Notes under the pieces: model-generated | What the model was told of the DNA's origin: nothing | The model's database searches: none | The model's input: only the letters and a program-made list of their open reading frames with translations | NCBI GenBank assembly: GCA_963669155.1 | Contig: OZ022596.1 | Span: forward strand, 4,985,304 to 5,049,303 | DNA from: Arbacia lixula | Lineage: Eukaryota; Echinodermata; Echinoidea; Arbacioida; Arbaciidae | Reading direction: 5' to 3' | Length of the DNA: 64,000 bases | In this document: in pieces, positions 13,001 to 23,581 of the stretch | How the letters are laid out: the number at the start of each line of letters is the position of its first letter | How positions within the stretch are numbered: position 1 is the first letter of the stretch | Translations under genes and position numbers: made by a program

Positions 13001-13538
13001 TGCAGGTTGAAAGTTTTTGTTGATCGTAGGAAGTTTTGATTGCAGAAAAATCTAAATGACGCTGTGCGGTTCATTAAAGGGACGACTTCTCCCTCAATGC
13101 TGTTTGGAGAGTGATTGTTATCTATTCATGTTTATAATCACTGCAGGATGGAAGGGTTTTGTTGAAAGGCAAATGAAGATCTGGGAAAGGAATGTCAAGA
13201 ACGCAATGATGATTTACAACAGCACCAACCTTCTCATCGTTCATTACGAGCACGTGGTATCTGACACGGAGTTTCAGCTTGGACGCATGCTGCGGTTCTT
13301 AGAAGGAAAATCGCGTCTCTTTACATCTGACGCGCACTTAGAGTGTGCACGCCAAAACAACAGTGGCGTCTTTAAGCGACCGAAACACCAATTACCCTTT
13401 GACCCGTATACCCCGGCACTTCGGCGCCTAATGGACGAAACCATACACCGCATATTGGAGAAACTTCGAGAGGCAAATGCACCGTTACCCCCATACGCAA
13501 GCGAATACTTAGCTAACACAACTCTACCTCAAATGTGA
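3777..13538 (+). CDS. WSCD-family sulfotransferase, four coding exons
   Basis: The coding exons are 3777-4014, 7707-7910, 8983-9183 and 13147-13538. They sum to 1035 nt, or 344 aa plus stop, and all three introns are phase 1 with GT-AG ends. The product is a type II membrane protein: a short cytosolic N-terminus, one TM helix at about residues 24-41, a stem with NAS, NTS and NVS glycosylation sequons, then a sulfotransferase domain. The 5'-phosphosulfate loop LPGSGNTW is at residues 115-122 and the 3'-phosphate motif [12 protein letters not shown] at about 181-192. The family uses PAPS as sulfate donor, and the topology suggests the Golgi. Vertebrate WSCD1/2 are longer (roughly 570 aa) and have two WSC domains, which are absent here. 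An in-frame stop at 3741 supports the start, although Met10 is possible. The substrate is unknown. AATAAA at 13758-13763 is a plausible poly(A) signal. Confidence 0.9.
4100..4400 (+). repeat. interspersed repeat family H
   Basis: It shares ordered landmarks with 20060-20356, 27205-27430, 30120-30400 and (reverse strand) 37862-38110: ATCAAGCTGAAATTGACAC, GTGAGATTTTCACTTT, and the end CCAGAAGCATCATGCA. The copies are old and diverged. It lies in intron 1 of the sulfotransferase. Confidence 0.6.
4610..5410 (-). mobile_element. LINE 3' fragment (CR1/Jockey-like)
   Basis: Read on the minus strand with several stops and frameshifts, the region gives the C-terminal end of a non-LTR reverse transcriptase [16 protein letters not shown], then [14 protein letters not shown], then [15 protein letters not shown]. 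The lower-coordinate part is AT-rich 3'UTR. It is a dead 5'-truncated insertion in intron 1. Confidence 0.6.
5411..6600. other. intron sequence, possible LINE debris
   Basis: No host exon is visible. A minus-strand stretch around 6080-6170 ([18 protein letters not shown]) resembles the segment just before the reverse transcriptase domain in CR1-like LINEs, but its order relative to the RT fragment at 6797-7215 is wrong for one intact copy. I treat it as weak. Confidence 0.3.
6617..6793. mobile_element. foldback MITE with about 73-bp arms
   Basis: The left arm 6617-6689 starts GGGTGTTTCACTAAGCTG and is nearly a perfect reverse complement of the right arm 6721-6793, which ends with CAGCTTGGTGAAACACCC. 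The spacer is about 30 bp. The element abuts the truncated end of the LINE reverse-transcriptase fragment at 6797, so it probably inserted into it. Confidence 0.85.
6797..7215 (-). mobile_element. LINE reverse-transcriptase fragment
   Basis: The minus strand reads [25 protein letters not shown] and [19 protein letters not shown], then in another frame [18 protein letters not shown]. These are RT motifs of CR1/Jockey-type elements. Motif A reads INLSKAFD where most families have Asp before LSKAFD, and the frame is broken. The fragment is dead and sits in intron 1. Confidence 0.75.
7515..7660. repeat. repeat family F (palindromic CTTCCGGTCT core)
   Basis: GCTTCCGCTC and AGACCGGAAGCGGA flank a short loop, followed by TCCGGATGTCGCTG and GGTGCATTATGGGA. 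The same order recurs at 13645-13750, 30742-30835 and 48745-48870, with shorter pieces at 12195-12250, 13057-13110, 33990-34060 and 42890-42960. It is a short, numerous family. This copy ends about 45 bp before exon 2. Confidence 0.6.
7707..7910 (+). CDS. sulfotransferase exon 2: PAPS 5'-phosphosulfate loop
   Basis: The acceptor TTGTTGTAG joins the carried G to AT (Asp80). The exon holds [19 protein letters not shown], the sulfotransferase P-loop-like motif, and the YTGS segment typical of WSCD proteins. It ends at GGCG before GTAAGT, again phase 1. Confidence 0.9.
8096..8183. repeat. short hairpin
   Basis: ATCACTTCCGAGGCGATCTG is complementary to the later CAGATCGCTGAGGAAGTGAT, and AGCTATCTTTCC pairs with GGAAAGATAGC. 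The result is a near-perfect stem-loop of about 88 bp in intron 2. It looks like a small foldback element. Confidence 0.6.
8700..8938. repeat. foldback family A, partial copy
   Basis: The copy keeps the internal part and right arm of family A (ATGTTTCTTTCAC, then GAACTATCCCTTTAA). It ends about 45 bp upstream of exon 3 of the sulfotransferase. Confidence 0.7.
8983..9183 (+). CDS. sulfotransferase exon 3: 3'-phosphate binding motif
   Basis: The frame demands the acceptor TAG at 8980-8982. The exon reads GFRGEM, then VVVKSH and [16 protein letters not shown], the second PAPS-binding signature. It ends with the donor GTTAGT. An alternative upstream acceptor (CAG at 8951-8953) would put a stop in frame. 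Confidence 0.88.
9184..10580. other. intron 3 sequence, nothing clear
   Basis: Open frames at 9231-9470, 9871-10062 and 10011-10256 show no recognisable domain or splice-consistent exon. A G-rich run lies at about 10080-10097. Confidence 0.4.
10600..11045 (+). mobile_element. tRNA-derived SINE
   Basis: The 5' part carries RNA polymerase III promoter-like boxes. GTGAGAGGCC lies near an A-box position and GGGTTCAAGCCC is a good B-box, at about 10710. The body follows, and then the 3' tail AAAGCGCTATATAAGAACC plus ATT-type repeats. The tail matches the end of the L2-like LINE at 20357-21153, which suggests shared retrotransposition machinery. Confidence 0.75.
11076..11752 (+). repeat. interspersed repeat family D, near full length
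   Basis: It starts GTGTTAGAACTGGAGTCGGC and ends CCATTAATGATAGGTCCATG, about 680 bp. It is the same unit as 22447-23156. It contains only chance open frames. The class is unclear: there is no obvious long terminal inverted repeat and I could not confirm LTR structure. Confidence 0.8.
11760..13056. other. intron 3 remainder, nothing clear
   Basis: A pair of loosely inverted segments (CCCCTACCCTTGAAAAC at about 12305 and GGTAGGGGCCGGTTTCAAGG at about 12611) may bound a decayed element. No exon is supported. Confidence 0.35.
13147..13538 (+). CDS. sulfotransferase exon 4: C-terminal half
   Basis: The acceptor CACTGCAG precedes [16 protein letters not shown]. The exon carries LLIVHYEHV, the segment following the PAPS sites in WSCD proteins, then a cysteine-containing region (LECARQNN), GVFKRPKHQ, and a stop at 13536-13538. 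A family F repeat lies at 13057-13110, only about 40 bp upstream of the acceptor. Confidence 0.9.
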
Positions 13539-13644
13539 AAGTATATTGACTTTTTTTAAAGCTACATACCGCATTCTCCTGAACACATTTAAGGACAAAT
13601 CACCCCATAATGCACTGCGTACCCACATTTGGATTGTGTTTACG

Positions 13645-13750
13645 GTCATATCCACTTCCGGTCTGATGTACAAGACCGGAAGCGGATATGACTGCAAAAT
13701 ATCCGGATGTCGCTGCGCGGTCCATTATTGGATGACTTTCCCCTCATGTG
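13645..13750. repeat. repeat family F in sulfotransferase 3' flank
   Basis: CACTTCCGGTCTGATGTACA and AAGACCGGAAGCGGATATGA form a short palindrome, followed by ATCCGGATGTCGCTGCG. It lies between the stop codon and the likely AATAAA signal, so it is probably part of the 3'UTR. Confidence 0.65.
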
Positions 13751-13757
13751 CAGTAAT

Positions 13758-13763
13758 AATAAA
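13758..13763 (+). terminator. candidate poly(A) signal of the sulfotransferase gene
   Basis: This is the first AATAAA downstream of the stop codon, about 220 nt away. A second candidate lies near 14117. Confidence 0.4.
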
Positions 13764-14557
13764 GGGCTGCAGTAGTCACATTGGATTAGACAAAAAAACA
13801 AGGTCGGCAAGATTTTCTAAGGAATTGTGTGCTTTGATTTGGCACTCTTGCATCAGTAATTCTCGATATCGAAAACAGCTATCACATAAAAACCGTGTGG
13901 CGTTCCAACACTTTTCCGTTTTTTTGGCGTGTAAAGTGGTGAACTGGGCACTTCCGGTTATATTAGCACGTCAGCCCAAAGGATCGCACTACCATCGACT
14001 TTCCCGGTAACCCACTTTTCCACACAAATTCGTCCTATACTTGCTACTATACTTCAAATTGGAGAGTTCGTACGAGGTGTTTTTTGTTTTGTTTTTTTGC
14101 GATATCGCGAATTCACAATAAAGCACCGTTATACTCGACACATCAAAGAGAAACGTTTCTGATACGGAAAGTAATATACTCAAAGTAAACAGTTGTCAAT
14201 AAAAGCAGAAAAGATTTAGTAAAATCGGGCGAAAACAAACAAAAAATATGCATATATTGAAGAGAAATAAGATAAAGTTTGAGCAATAATTTTGTTTTGA
14301 TTGAGCAAGATTCTTTTTTGGTGAAAATGTCAATGAGCAACGAATATCATGAAAAAAAAATTATATTCGAGTTTGAAGGTAACTCGAGTTGCTCTGTCCG
14401 CAGTGTCCAATGTGCTATGTCCTCATAAAAGATGTCACACAAGTGTTGCAAAATTTAGAAGTGATCTGCACTTTGCAGTCCCTTTTGTGGGTTAAAAAAA
14501 GAAATTGCATTTCTTTCTGGACCATTGCTGTTGCTTTCTGTCGATTATGTTTACTTG

Positions 14558-15204
14558 TTAAAGGTCCCCTGTCATCGAAATGTATGTCGACTTATGTTGA
14601 TGCAACATAATATGTATATAACAAAATCACTAACTGTTCAATGGAAATATGTGCCCTATATCTTAAAATAATTTATCTTTATTTTTTTCTCAGCACTGAC
14701 AAGCCCCGCCACCGAAATATCTTCCAACTCAAGATTCTCCCTGTGACATCATGAAAGGTAGAAATTAGCAGGATAATAAGCAGAAATTATGCACAAATTA
14801 AACATTGCAATGATTACCTCCACCTGCCGACAAGAGCATCACATGTCTTCACACAATACCATCTAACAACCTTTCATGTGGGAATAATCGTTTCCTTATG
14901 TCAGAAACGTGCTAGCTATGTGATGCTATTATAAGCACTTGCAGGTAGTCATTGCAATGTTTAGTTTGTGCATAAATCATGTCTATTGTCCTGCTAATTT
15001 CTACCTTTGATGATGTCACAGGGGGAATCTTGAGTTAAAGGATTTTTTTGGAGGCGGGGCTTATCAATGGTGAGAAAAAATATAGAAAAATTATTTTAAA
15101 ATATAGGACACATATTTCCATTGAACAGTTAGTGATTTTGTTATATACATGTTATGTTGCACCAACAGAAGTCAACATATATTTTGATGACAGGGGGCCT
15201 TTAA
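14558..15204. mobile_element. foldback family B copy with TTAA ends
   Basis: It begins TTAAAGGTCCCCTGTCATC and ends GGGGGCCTTTAA. The arms are long: TAAGCCCCGCC near 14700 pairs with GGCGGGGCTTA near 15052. Related copies are at 54311-54942 and 54960-56395. It has no coding capacity and is probably a non-autonomous DNA element. Confidence 0.85.
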
Positions 15205-16170
15205 ACTGTATATTTTAGATATTTCAAATACCATTACTTTTATTTGGCTTCTGCCATATGATATTTCATTACAGTATATTTATAAATATAGTTTCTACAT
15301 CAGTTTGTATGGTTTTATGATTTTTCCATTAAATGAATTAATGTTTTTTCTGTATTTTCGTGGCATTTGATGTTTTTCTTTATACTAAACACTAAACTCG
15401 TCATCAATGACGTATGTTTCGTACATAGTCTACATTTATATTCAAATTGTTATTTTTCTCGTTTAACATTTCACTTTTCACTGTGTGACTCCCCCCCCCC
15501 CCCTTCTTAATTTTTTTGAGAGTGGCATGCATACTACTTACAAACGCCTTCAAACAGGATATCCCTTTTACACTTCAAAACGCTAAAAGGGTGTAAATAT
15601 CACTGAAAATAAATGGAAATACTGTACAAGAATTATGTAGCAGTTCATCTACCTTTTAAATCCTCATCTTTCCCCCATCCACTACTTGATTTATACCAAT
15701 CTCTGCTTTGTCTCTCCTAAGACCATATCATTAAAGTCTTCTAAACATCCTCTCACTCAAACCACACTTGATCCACGTTCCATCTATACAAACACTTCAA
15801 AGTACTTTCTCTTTGTCTCTTAGTGAAGCCACCAGGCAGAGGCCACACCCCTAGCTTCTCCCATATTCTACATGTAAATGCTACCCCCAACAGTTAGACC
15901 ACACCCCCAAATCCTGTTGTATTTCACGTGGCTCTAGCTGAGGGAAAAGCTTCGTGAAGGGAGAAGAGTGGAGACCTTCACCAAGCGAAGACTTGTGTCT
16001 TTTTCATTTTCTGTATCTGGTGAATCTGAACTAGATGATTTGTTCTTTGTACATAATAAACGCATACTCTCATACTCAACTCTAAATTTACAAGTCTGGT
16101 GCTCGTTATTCGTGTACCTCTCGATGCTGCATATAAAATTACAAACAGACATCGATCCCAACCAAGACAC
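15205..16170. other. intergenic, nothing clear
   Basis: The sequence is AT-rich with a C run at about 15490-15502. I see no supported gene. Confidence 0.4.
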
Positions 16171-16176
16171 TTCTTT

Positions 16177-16375
16177 GACAAAAGGAAGCAACTAACAAAA
16201 GAGACTTTTCTTGTAAATGAGCAAAAGGTGTCTGCCATTTGCATTGGCATCAGTGCAATACCGCATCATGTTAGATTGGATATCTCGCAGCAAGATTAAT
16301 ATTTCTTGTCCAGATTTTGGCCGTATGTAAGAAATGCTGGGTATAATCTAAGAATACCAATAACCCAGATTTGAG
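16177..16375 (+). repeat. repeat family J
   Basis: It matches 36543-36745 on the opposite strand, sharing GGAAGCAACTAACAAAAGAG, TCTTGTCCAG and GAATACCAATAACCCAGATT. Confidence 0.7.
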
Positions 16376-17586
16376 TGATTTGTCACTTGCTGCCTTTTGT
16401 CAGAGTAGGGCAGAATTAACATCACCTATCAATCGGTAAAGCTCGAGTAGGTTTTGGATGAGTCGGTTCGTGTAGGGCAGAAACCAGAGACCGTATGAAG
16501 CATATAGTAGCTCACATCGCGGCTTTTTACGGCTCCGTAATCTTCCATTGACCGACATATTTAACACCGCAATGTTATATTTGAACGTTGATCATGGTAG
16601 CTATGTTTCAAATGTAAACAGGGATATCTTTTCACTTTTCTTGCCAAGGTAAGTCAATCAGCTATAACTGAGACTTCATACACGTTATCGTTTGGGTATA
16701 CTGCTGATATATATGCGGAGTGTCATGACTTATTTACTGTCTTTACGGAAGGAGAAAGTTGAAATAAATATCAACATGGAAATAAGAAAAGGTACTATAC
16801 GTCATTATTGAAATATTTCAATACATCGAATTTTGACCTTAGGAGGTTTTATGTCCCAAATCCCTCATGCGTCATTAACAGTCTTCCATAGACTTTGCAC
16901 ATCATTTTAAAAAAAAATAATAAAATAAACATATATGGCCCTTCTTCCAATTGATTTTCCTGAAATGTGGTAGGCATAAATAAAGTGGCCATACCAGGGA
17001 GTTTGAGAGCCGGATTGGTAAAACCACCCATGCGTGAACGCGTGGGCGCCATTTTGTACTTTTTAAGACCCTATTTCGCCGCTGCACCCTATCCTCATCA
17101 TCTTTGAGGTTACATTATCTTAATAAATATTTCTAGATATCTAAAGAGTTATTTTTTTCACATACAACAGCACGAAAATCTCATATTGGAACCTCACAAC
17201 GTTTATACATTTTAAAAGCACACTGTTTGGAAATATCAGACGGTTTTCTTGTATTATTTGTTATGTTTACTAAGTTTGGTTTGTATGCATGTTAATACAA
17301 TTCTTGTAATACTCTTGCTTCTGTCACGTGTAACTATTTGGGTAAAAGTTAGCCATCGTTCCGCTTACAATACACTGTGAATGCAAATTATATGCATGTA
17401 TGCATGTAACTAATACGTTATTAATGGTAACCACAAAGTTTGTACGAGGTTTGTGCAGCAACTAATAGATTCAGAGTGCATGCCACTAACGCGCTACAAA
17501 GCAGTTTCGAGGGAGGTTGTGAGTAGCCTACATTACGAAAACGGCTTGTTACGCTTGTATTGTTAGGCCATGATGTAACTCCGAAC
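16376..17586. other. intergenic, nothing clear
   Basis: No domain, splice-consistent exon or recognised repeat was seen. Confidence 0.35.
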
Positions 17587-17745
17587 AGGGATGTGTTAGG
17601 AAAGAGAAACAACTCGAGCATAATTCAAACATCTGTATGGGTACTAAAGCGTGCTCATGAATTTATAAAGAATTCCACAATCACTACAATGCTTTGATGT
17701 CCCATGCTCAGTACCGACATTTAGCTGCTGTCAACCTGGAAAGAA
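17587..17745 (+). repeat. repeat family K
   Basis: It shares GAGAAACAACTCGAGCATAA, CAATGCTTTGATG and CCGACATTTAG with 38230-38390, and matches the opposite strand at 62935-63065. Confidence 0.7.
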
Positions 17746-19230
17746 ATATCTTTAATTCCCTGTTTTGTCTCTCGAAGCTGTGTATCTTATACCATTTTTT
17801 TTTTGCAATTTTCAAGAAAGTTAAGGGCAACACCATGAAAGATCTTTTACTCTGTTTTCTTCGAAATAATTGTTGAATGATGCACAAACGAAGATATAAG
17901 ATAATATTCTTATTTACACAATTAACAAATTTCTTCACCTTCCGGATTTTTTTTCGGAAATGTGGGATTCAATCATTATCAAAATGATATCTTAAGCTGT
18001 GCATTTTCAATAGCAGAGTTTGCGTGCACTTGCGTGCAGATGAGATATTTTACTAGAAAAAAGTGTTCATTTTTGTTCGCTGATATCTCCTTTCCTCATA
18101 AAAGTATTGATGCAATCCAACAGACCTAGACAAGCGAAATAAGACTCTACATTTCTCTTGTTCTCTCTGAGAAACCGTTGCTACGCAATTCAGATGTTAG
18201 TGTTAAAACACCTGAAAAGCACATGCTGAGACCACAAAATTTTTCGGCGGTGCCACGCATGGGTTAAAAGAAAGTTGCTTTATATCTTGCCATAACACAT
18301 CCCTGCTCCGAACAAGTCTGCTACCAGACACGTCAACATAACAAAAATGATAAATTGTCTATTCGTGGGAAACCCCAGCTTTTGTACCCCAATAACAATG
18401 GTAACTGTGAGGATGTGAGGATGTTGACTGTTTGACAGCCTGTGGGTATAAACCAAGTGGTGACGTCATGATATTGGCCCGTCTTCACAACGCTTGTTTA
18501 ACCAAGGATGTTTAAGCACATGGAGTGCCAGCAGCCATTTAATTAATGCAGATTCATTGTTTTCTCCTTCTAGTCACACGGACGCCTTACAAAGATTTTC
18601 TAATTGATCTCCCATGTTCAAATCCGCCGATTCTCTGGATGATTTTGGCCTGGATTTGACGTATGAACAAAATTGGATGCGCAGAAGAATTTGGGGAAGT
18701 ATCCTCACCCATATGCTTGCGCAGCTTTGACATGTAGTCCCTACGATGCATCTATAACGATTAAATCGAGGAATATTGTTACAATATGGTAAAAAGGCTC
18801 TAAACGTGACATCAGGTTGCAGTATAAAAGTCTCAATTTCACAATGTTCCGCATCATATTCCATTAAAAAATTGCATGAAACATTACTTTCAGATATTTT
18901 CCTTTCAGACAAGTAACATGAAACACGTGCTCAGCCGCGCTCAAAGTAGCATTTCCATCTGAAAAAGTATCAAATTTCGTATTCGCTCATTCTTATTAAC
19001 TACATAACAATCACTTAGTTACAAAATTAAAAGTTCAGCAGCGAAAGCTGAAATGTATGCATGTTTAGGGATGTGTATGACCTACTGTAAAATCCAGGTG
19101 AACGTGACACAATCGCGTATGCATCATGAAGTTGAGAGCAGCTGCTAGTACGAGGCGGCTTCGAAGCTGGTAGAAAGAAGTTCTGCGAGCTGTATCTCCA
19201 GCTCGCCTAGTACCTCCTTGATTTAACTTA
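17746..19230. other. intergenic, nothing clear
   Basis: A 112-aa minus-strand open frame at 18574-18912 has no recognisable domain. No gene is supported. Confidence 0.35.
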
Positions 19231-19726
19231 GGTTGTGTTCATGCGACCATCTCCAGAATCACGTTTTGAATCATGATTTAAAACGTGATTCAAAACGCAA
19301 ACATGAATCACGATAACGACAGAATCAGCGTTCAGATGACCTTCTCTCCAATCACGTTTGTACTTACATTTTGGTTGATCCAGTGCGCATCGCAGTGCGC
19401 GGTCTGACCCAGGAAGTATGGGTCAGCTTTTCCGCGCGCGTTTTCTAACTTCTACGTGGGCTGCTTGGCTAGCACAGGGAAAAGGCCGACAAAATGATGT
19501 CATAGAATCATGATTCAAAACGCGGTTGCGTTCAAGCGACCTTTTTCGAACGTGATTCTGCAGAAACGCTTTTCCAAACGCGTTTCCATACGCGTTTAAT
19601 GTTTGCGTTTTGAATCACGTTTATATTCAATTTCGTCTGAACGCAATCACGGTTCTGCAGAAACGCGTTTTGAATCATGATTCTAATCATGATACTAGGG
19701 CAAAAAAATGTCGCGCGAACGCAACC
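19231..19726. mobile_element. Harbinger-like non-autonomous element with TTA duplication
   Basis: It starts GGTTGTGTTCATGCGACC and ends GTCGCGCGAACGCAACC, which are inverted with a few mismatches. TTA flanks both sides (19228-19230 and 19727-19729). A 3-bp TWA target duplication is typical of PIF/Harbinger elements. The interior repeats the motif AATCACGTTTTGAATCATGA in both orientations. No transposase frame is present. Confidence 0.7.
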
Positions 19727-20059
19727 TTAGACGGCGTACTTAACTTAGACTAATTTTATGGAGCGCAAATGAATATTTGATGCTGTTACAAAATTATTGA
19801 TTTTCATCACAAAATCACTGTGTGATTTCAAATATTCACCGTAATCATGTGGGCAAACTCGATATGTCATAGTAATTCCGATGAAAAAATCAGTTGTATT
19901 GAATCAATAATAATGTTTCAGGTTTTATTGGGCGTCCCATTAAGTTGGTACAGGTTTAGTACACTGTTTGCATTAAACCTCTGTCTTGAATACGATTCAT
20001 GATCTTCAAATACTGGAAAGCCTTTTCCAGAACGAATTAACATCTTTCCCTCCACCTAG

Positions 20060-20356
20060 ATACTAAGTGTTAAAACACTTTTGAATCTTTCGAAAAATAA
20101 ACAAATAAGTTACAACTCCAATCAAGTTAAGATTGACGCATCCTAAAGATAAAGGTAGTGAGTTTTTAAAAACAGGTTTTGTGGCATTTTATTAATAACT
20201 TGTCTTGGAAAAACCCTGTGAACATGTAATGAGATTTTCACTTTTGGACAAATCTGATATGTGTGTAAGAGGTAATTACTTCTGAACGCAAAAATTGCCA
20301 TCGTAAATCACACATTGTCTACTCACAACGTCTTTTTTGCCAGGAGCATCATGCAA
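20060..20356 (+). repeat. repeat family H, left part, split by a LINE
   Basis: It has the same landmark order as 4100-4400. It is interrupted after GCATCATGCAATATT, and the expected continuation (GTTGCTAGTGGATTGACAGG) appears at about 21163, beyond the LINE. Confidence 0.65.
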
Positions 20357-21153
20357 TATTAATAATAATAATAATAATAATACATAGAATTTATATAGCG
20401 CACTTTCCATCTTAATTAGATGCTCAAGGCGCTTCAGAGCAAATTAAAGAGAGAGAGAGAAAAAAAAACAATACAATACAGGTATGAACTTGTATGTCAA
20501 AAAGCACCATTATACAGGTATGTCTTTAGGTTGCCCTTGAAGGTGGTCACTTACGTCAGGGTTTTCAAACTCTGTGGAAGAGAATTCCACAGGGTTGGCC
20601 CTGCATGAGCAAAGGCCCGTTCTCCCCACGATCTCTTTGAAACCGGAGCTTGCAAAGGACCGGATGTGGAGGATCTTAACGATCGTGATGGTTGGTAGTT
20701 GTGAATTAAAGATTTATTGTAAGTGGGGGAAGTTCCGTTGACAATATGAAAGACTAAAAGAAGTATTTTAAAGGCAAGGCGTTCCCTCAGGGGCAACCAA
20801 TGAAGACTTTTCAAGACAGGGGTGATGTGGCTGCGCTTGTCGGTTAAAGTTACAACGCGTGCAGCTGCATTTTGTAACTTCTGCACTTTCCCAATTTGAG
20901 AGTCTGGTAAGTTGTATAGGAGTCCATTACCAAAATCAAGCCGCGATGAAATGAGTGAATGTACTAGCTTCTCTGTTGCAATACAAATTTTGCGCAATTG
21001 ATAGCGAACTGATCTGCAAATACTTGTATTCTGATTGGACATAGACATATGGGAGTCAAAAACAACACCAAGGTTGCGACATGATTCTGACAAGGGAATG
21101 TTGCTACCTGAGATGGAAATGACAATGACAATGACAATGAAAATAAATGACAT
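20357..21153 (-). mobile_element. 5'-truncated L2-like LINE
   Basis: The minus strand holds a long frame of about 200 aa from the reverse-transcriptase ORF end: LGVVFDSHMSM, KLVHSLISSRLDFGNGLLY, VQKLQNAAARVV, HITPVLKSLHWLPLRERLAF and ERAFAHAGPTLWNSLPQSL. The 3' end reads AAAGTGCGCTATATAAATTC followed by ATT repeats. The frame is open, so this copy is fairly young. It lacks the catalytic RT core because of 5' truncation. Confidence 0.85.
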
Positions 21154-21539
21154 TGTAATGGAAGTTGCTAGTGGATTGACAGGTTACATGCATAATAAAA
21201 TGGAATTGATGTGTTCTGAATTAATTATCTGATCCATAATCGTTTAAGATATTCCAACAAATTGTTGTTACAAATAAAGAATGATCGATAAAATGTAACG
21301 AAACCTACCTTGCAAAAAAAGGACATTTATTGAATGTATAATGTGCACATTTTAGTTAGATTCATACATATGTTTAACTATATTATAGGATATAGGATAT
21401 AGGATAGGATATAGCAATTTATTGTCCAATTGGAAATTTCATTTTCACTGGCTTACATTGATACAAACAAAGAATGTGACATCACACAAGGTACATATAA
21501 ACAGAAAGACATTTACAATTATACAAATTCTAAAGGATA

Positions 21540-21765
21540 CATGATGTTTATGTTAGCTTTACAATTACTGAAACTGTGCAAAACAAGGCTTCTATTGGGT
21601 TGTACGAAATATACACTTATTACACCAATATTAGAAAACCTGCATTGGTTACCAATGCGGCAGAGAATAACATTCAATGTCATACTAATTACATACAAAA
21701 CACTTCTTGGTCAAGCTCCTGTTATGTTCGATCTGTCTCGCCTTGCTAACATATGGGCCATATAA
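21540..21765 (+). mobile_element. LINE reverse-transcriptase C-terminal fragment
   Basis: The plus strand reads KLCKTRLLLG, then TPILENLHWLPMRQRITFNV and ITYKTLLGQAP, the same conserved block as in L2/CR1 LINEs. It is short and flanked by unrelated DNA. Confidence 0.65.
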
Positions 21766-22189
21766 TACGTAGTGTAATATAAATATAAAGTGACGGGTGT
21801 ATTGGAGGCTGTGATTTAAAATTGAATGCAAACATTAAATTGGCCAACGTGATCAAGATGAAGGTAAAGAAGTACATAATGGGGCGCGCGCGTACGTATC
21901 ACCAGCTGTTGCATTCTCTGTTATTACTGTTGACAATACGACTCCAGCTGCAAATAATCGATGAATACTCGTGGTATGTTGGATTATGAACTAATTAATA
22001 TATGATCTTGCACATTTATTACACATCACAATTCACGGTATAAGGCAAAATAAAAAAAGAAAAGAACAAGACAAGCCAAGTGGCCTTGTGAAGGCGTAGT
22101 TCCCCGAACTACGCCCTCCATGTTTACCGCTTCGCTTATGATAACACTATTATGAGGAACTAGGACCCGTATTCCATAAACAAGAAAGG

Positions 22190-22388
22190 AAAAAAGCTGT
22201 ACTGGGAAACCAAACCAAAACTTCTTCTTACTAATGGTCTTAAATTCATGTATTGTCCATTTTAGAAACTTGCTAAAATGTGCAATCAAATGATCCACAT
22301 TTGGAGTAATTAGTGATTAAATCACAAATCCTCAAAATGTTCGGGCCGAACATTTCCAGGATATGTGAATTAATCACTAATTACTCCA
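22190..22388. repeat. foldback family I, truncated copy
   Basis: It shares GGTCTTAAATTCATGTATT, TGATCCACATTTGGAGTAAT and TTCGGGCCGAACATTT with the complete copy at 44750-45127, but has lost its outer right arm. Confidence 0.7.
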
Positions 22389-22446
22389 AACGCGAGGAAG
22401 ACGATCAGGCCGCTGCTCATGGTAACCAGCTCACTCCTACCAGGAA

Positions 22447-23156
22447 GGTGTTAGAACTGGAGTCGGCACGAAGAGAAATTTATTCCTACACCAGTCGCGT
22501 TCATTGATAGCACAATAGAATATTTGACGCGTTTGGTTCTTTGATCCAGTGACGACCGCCGCCAAATATTCAAGACAAATTTTGGATGTTTTTAGAGGAA
22601 TATATATTCTGTATGTGCAGAAGATTTCACAACCACTCCGTGTACTGAAATGCATGTGCAGTAGCAGAACATCGTATAATGACACGATTCTGTGAATCTC
22701 AGATTATATTTTTGCTTCGTTTTTGTGATAAATCGAGAATACTGTCAGAGACATGCCTCCATATCGCACACTGGGTAATCATATTTCCTTACAAATATCT
22801 TGTAAATCGTTTATTGAGTGTTTCACCTTCCATGGAAACAACCTCGATTTCATGTGCGGAGATGTCCGAAAAGGTTACGGACCAAATTCTTTCTACAATT
22901 TTATCAAAATTCCCCTTCGCTCACCTCAATCTAATTCCCAGTGTGTGTAATAAGATCAGCTCTGAACTCCCAGCGAAAGCTGAACGGTTGACATATTTCT
23001 CAAACTAAATTTCGTTTTGTTATTCAGAGGACGCACTGCCTAATTAGAAATACAGCGTATTGAGAACACCTTAATATCTTGAACTTTTATTAGGCAGCAA
23101 TCATCATAGATCAAACGAAGTCTATCCGGGCGCAGTCCATCCATGATAGGTCCATG
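22447..23156 (+). repeat. interspersed repeat family D, full length
   Basis: It starts GTGTTAGAACTGGAGTCGGC and ends ATCCATGATAGGTCCATG. It is about 710 bp and serves as the reference copy for the family. There is no long open frame. Confidence 0.85.
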
Positions 23157-23581
23157 CTCCTACTACATGTACTAGCCACAGGGTAGCACAGTACAGTTCC
23201 CATGCCTACTAACAGTACCGTAGGCCAGTCTAGAAGCTGCACTACACGGGATTCCCACATTCCACGTACACGGGTTTTCCACCATTCGCGACGAATTCTT
23301 CATTAAGAACAAACATAACACCTTGGGAATCGAGTTGAAATAGTTGCAGATCTTCAGTAGATCCTTTTAATTTTTATCCAAATTGTACTAATCCCCGCTC
23401 TTTCGTGTGTTTCATCAAGTATATTTTTTTCCTAAAATAGCTATCACCAAACGTAAAGTGCATTCCAGCAATTGCAAATAAATTGAAAGAAGAAGAAAGG
23501 TTACGTAGACGGATTGTTTTTTGGATTATCACTTGTACAAAATACAAAATAAGAGATAATGGAGGTTTTTTGTACTGGATT

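Noticed and set aside
13274..13519. Minus-strand open frame of 81 codons
   Set aside because: It is the shadow of sulfotransferase exon 4.
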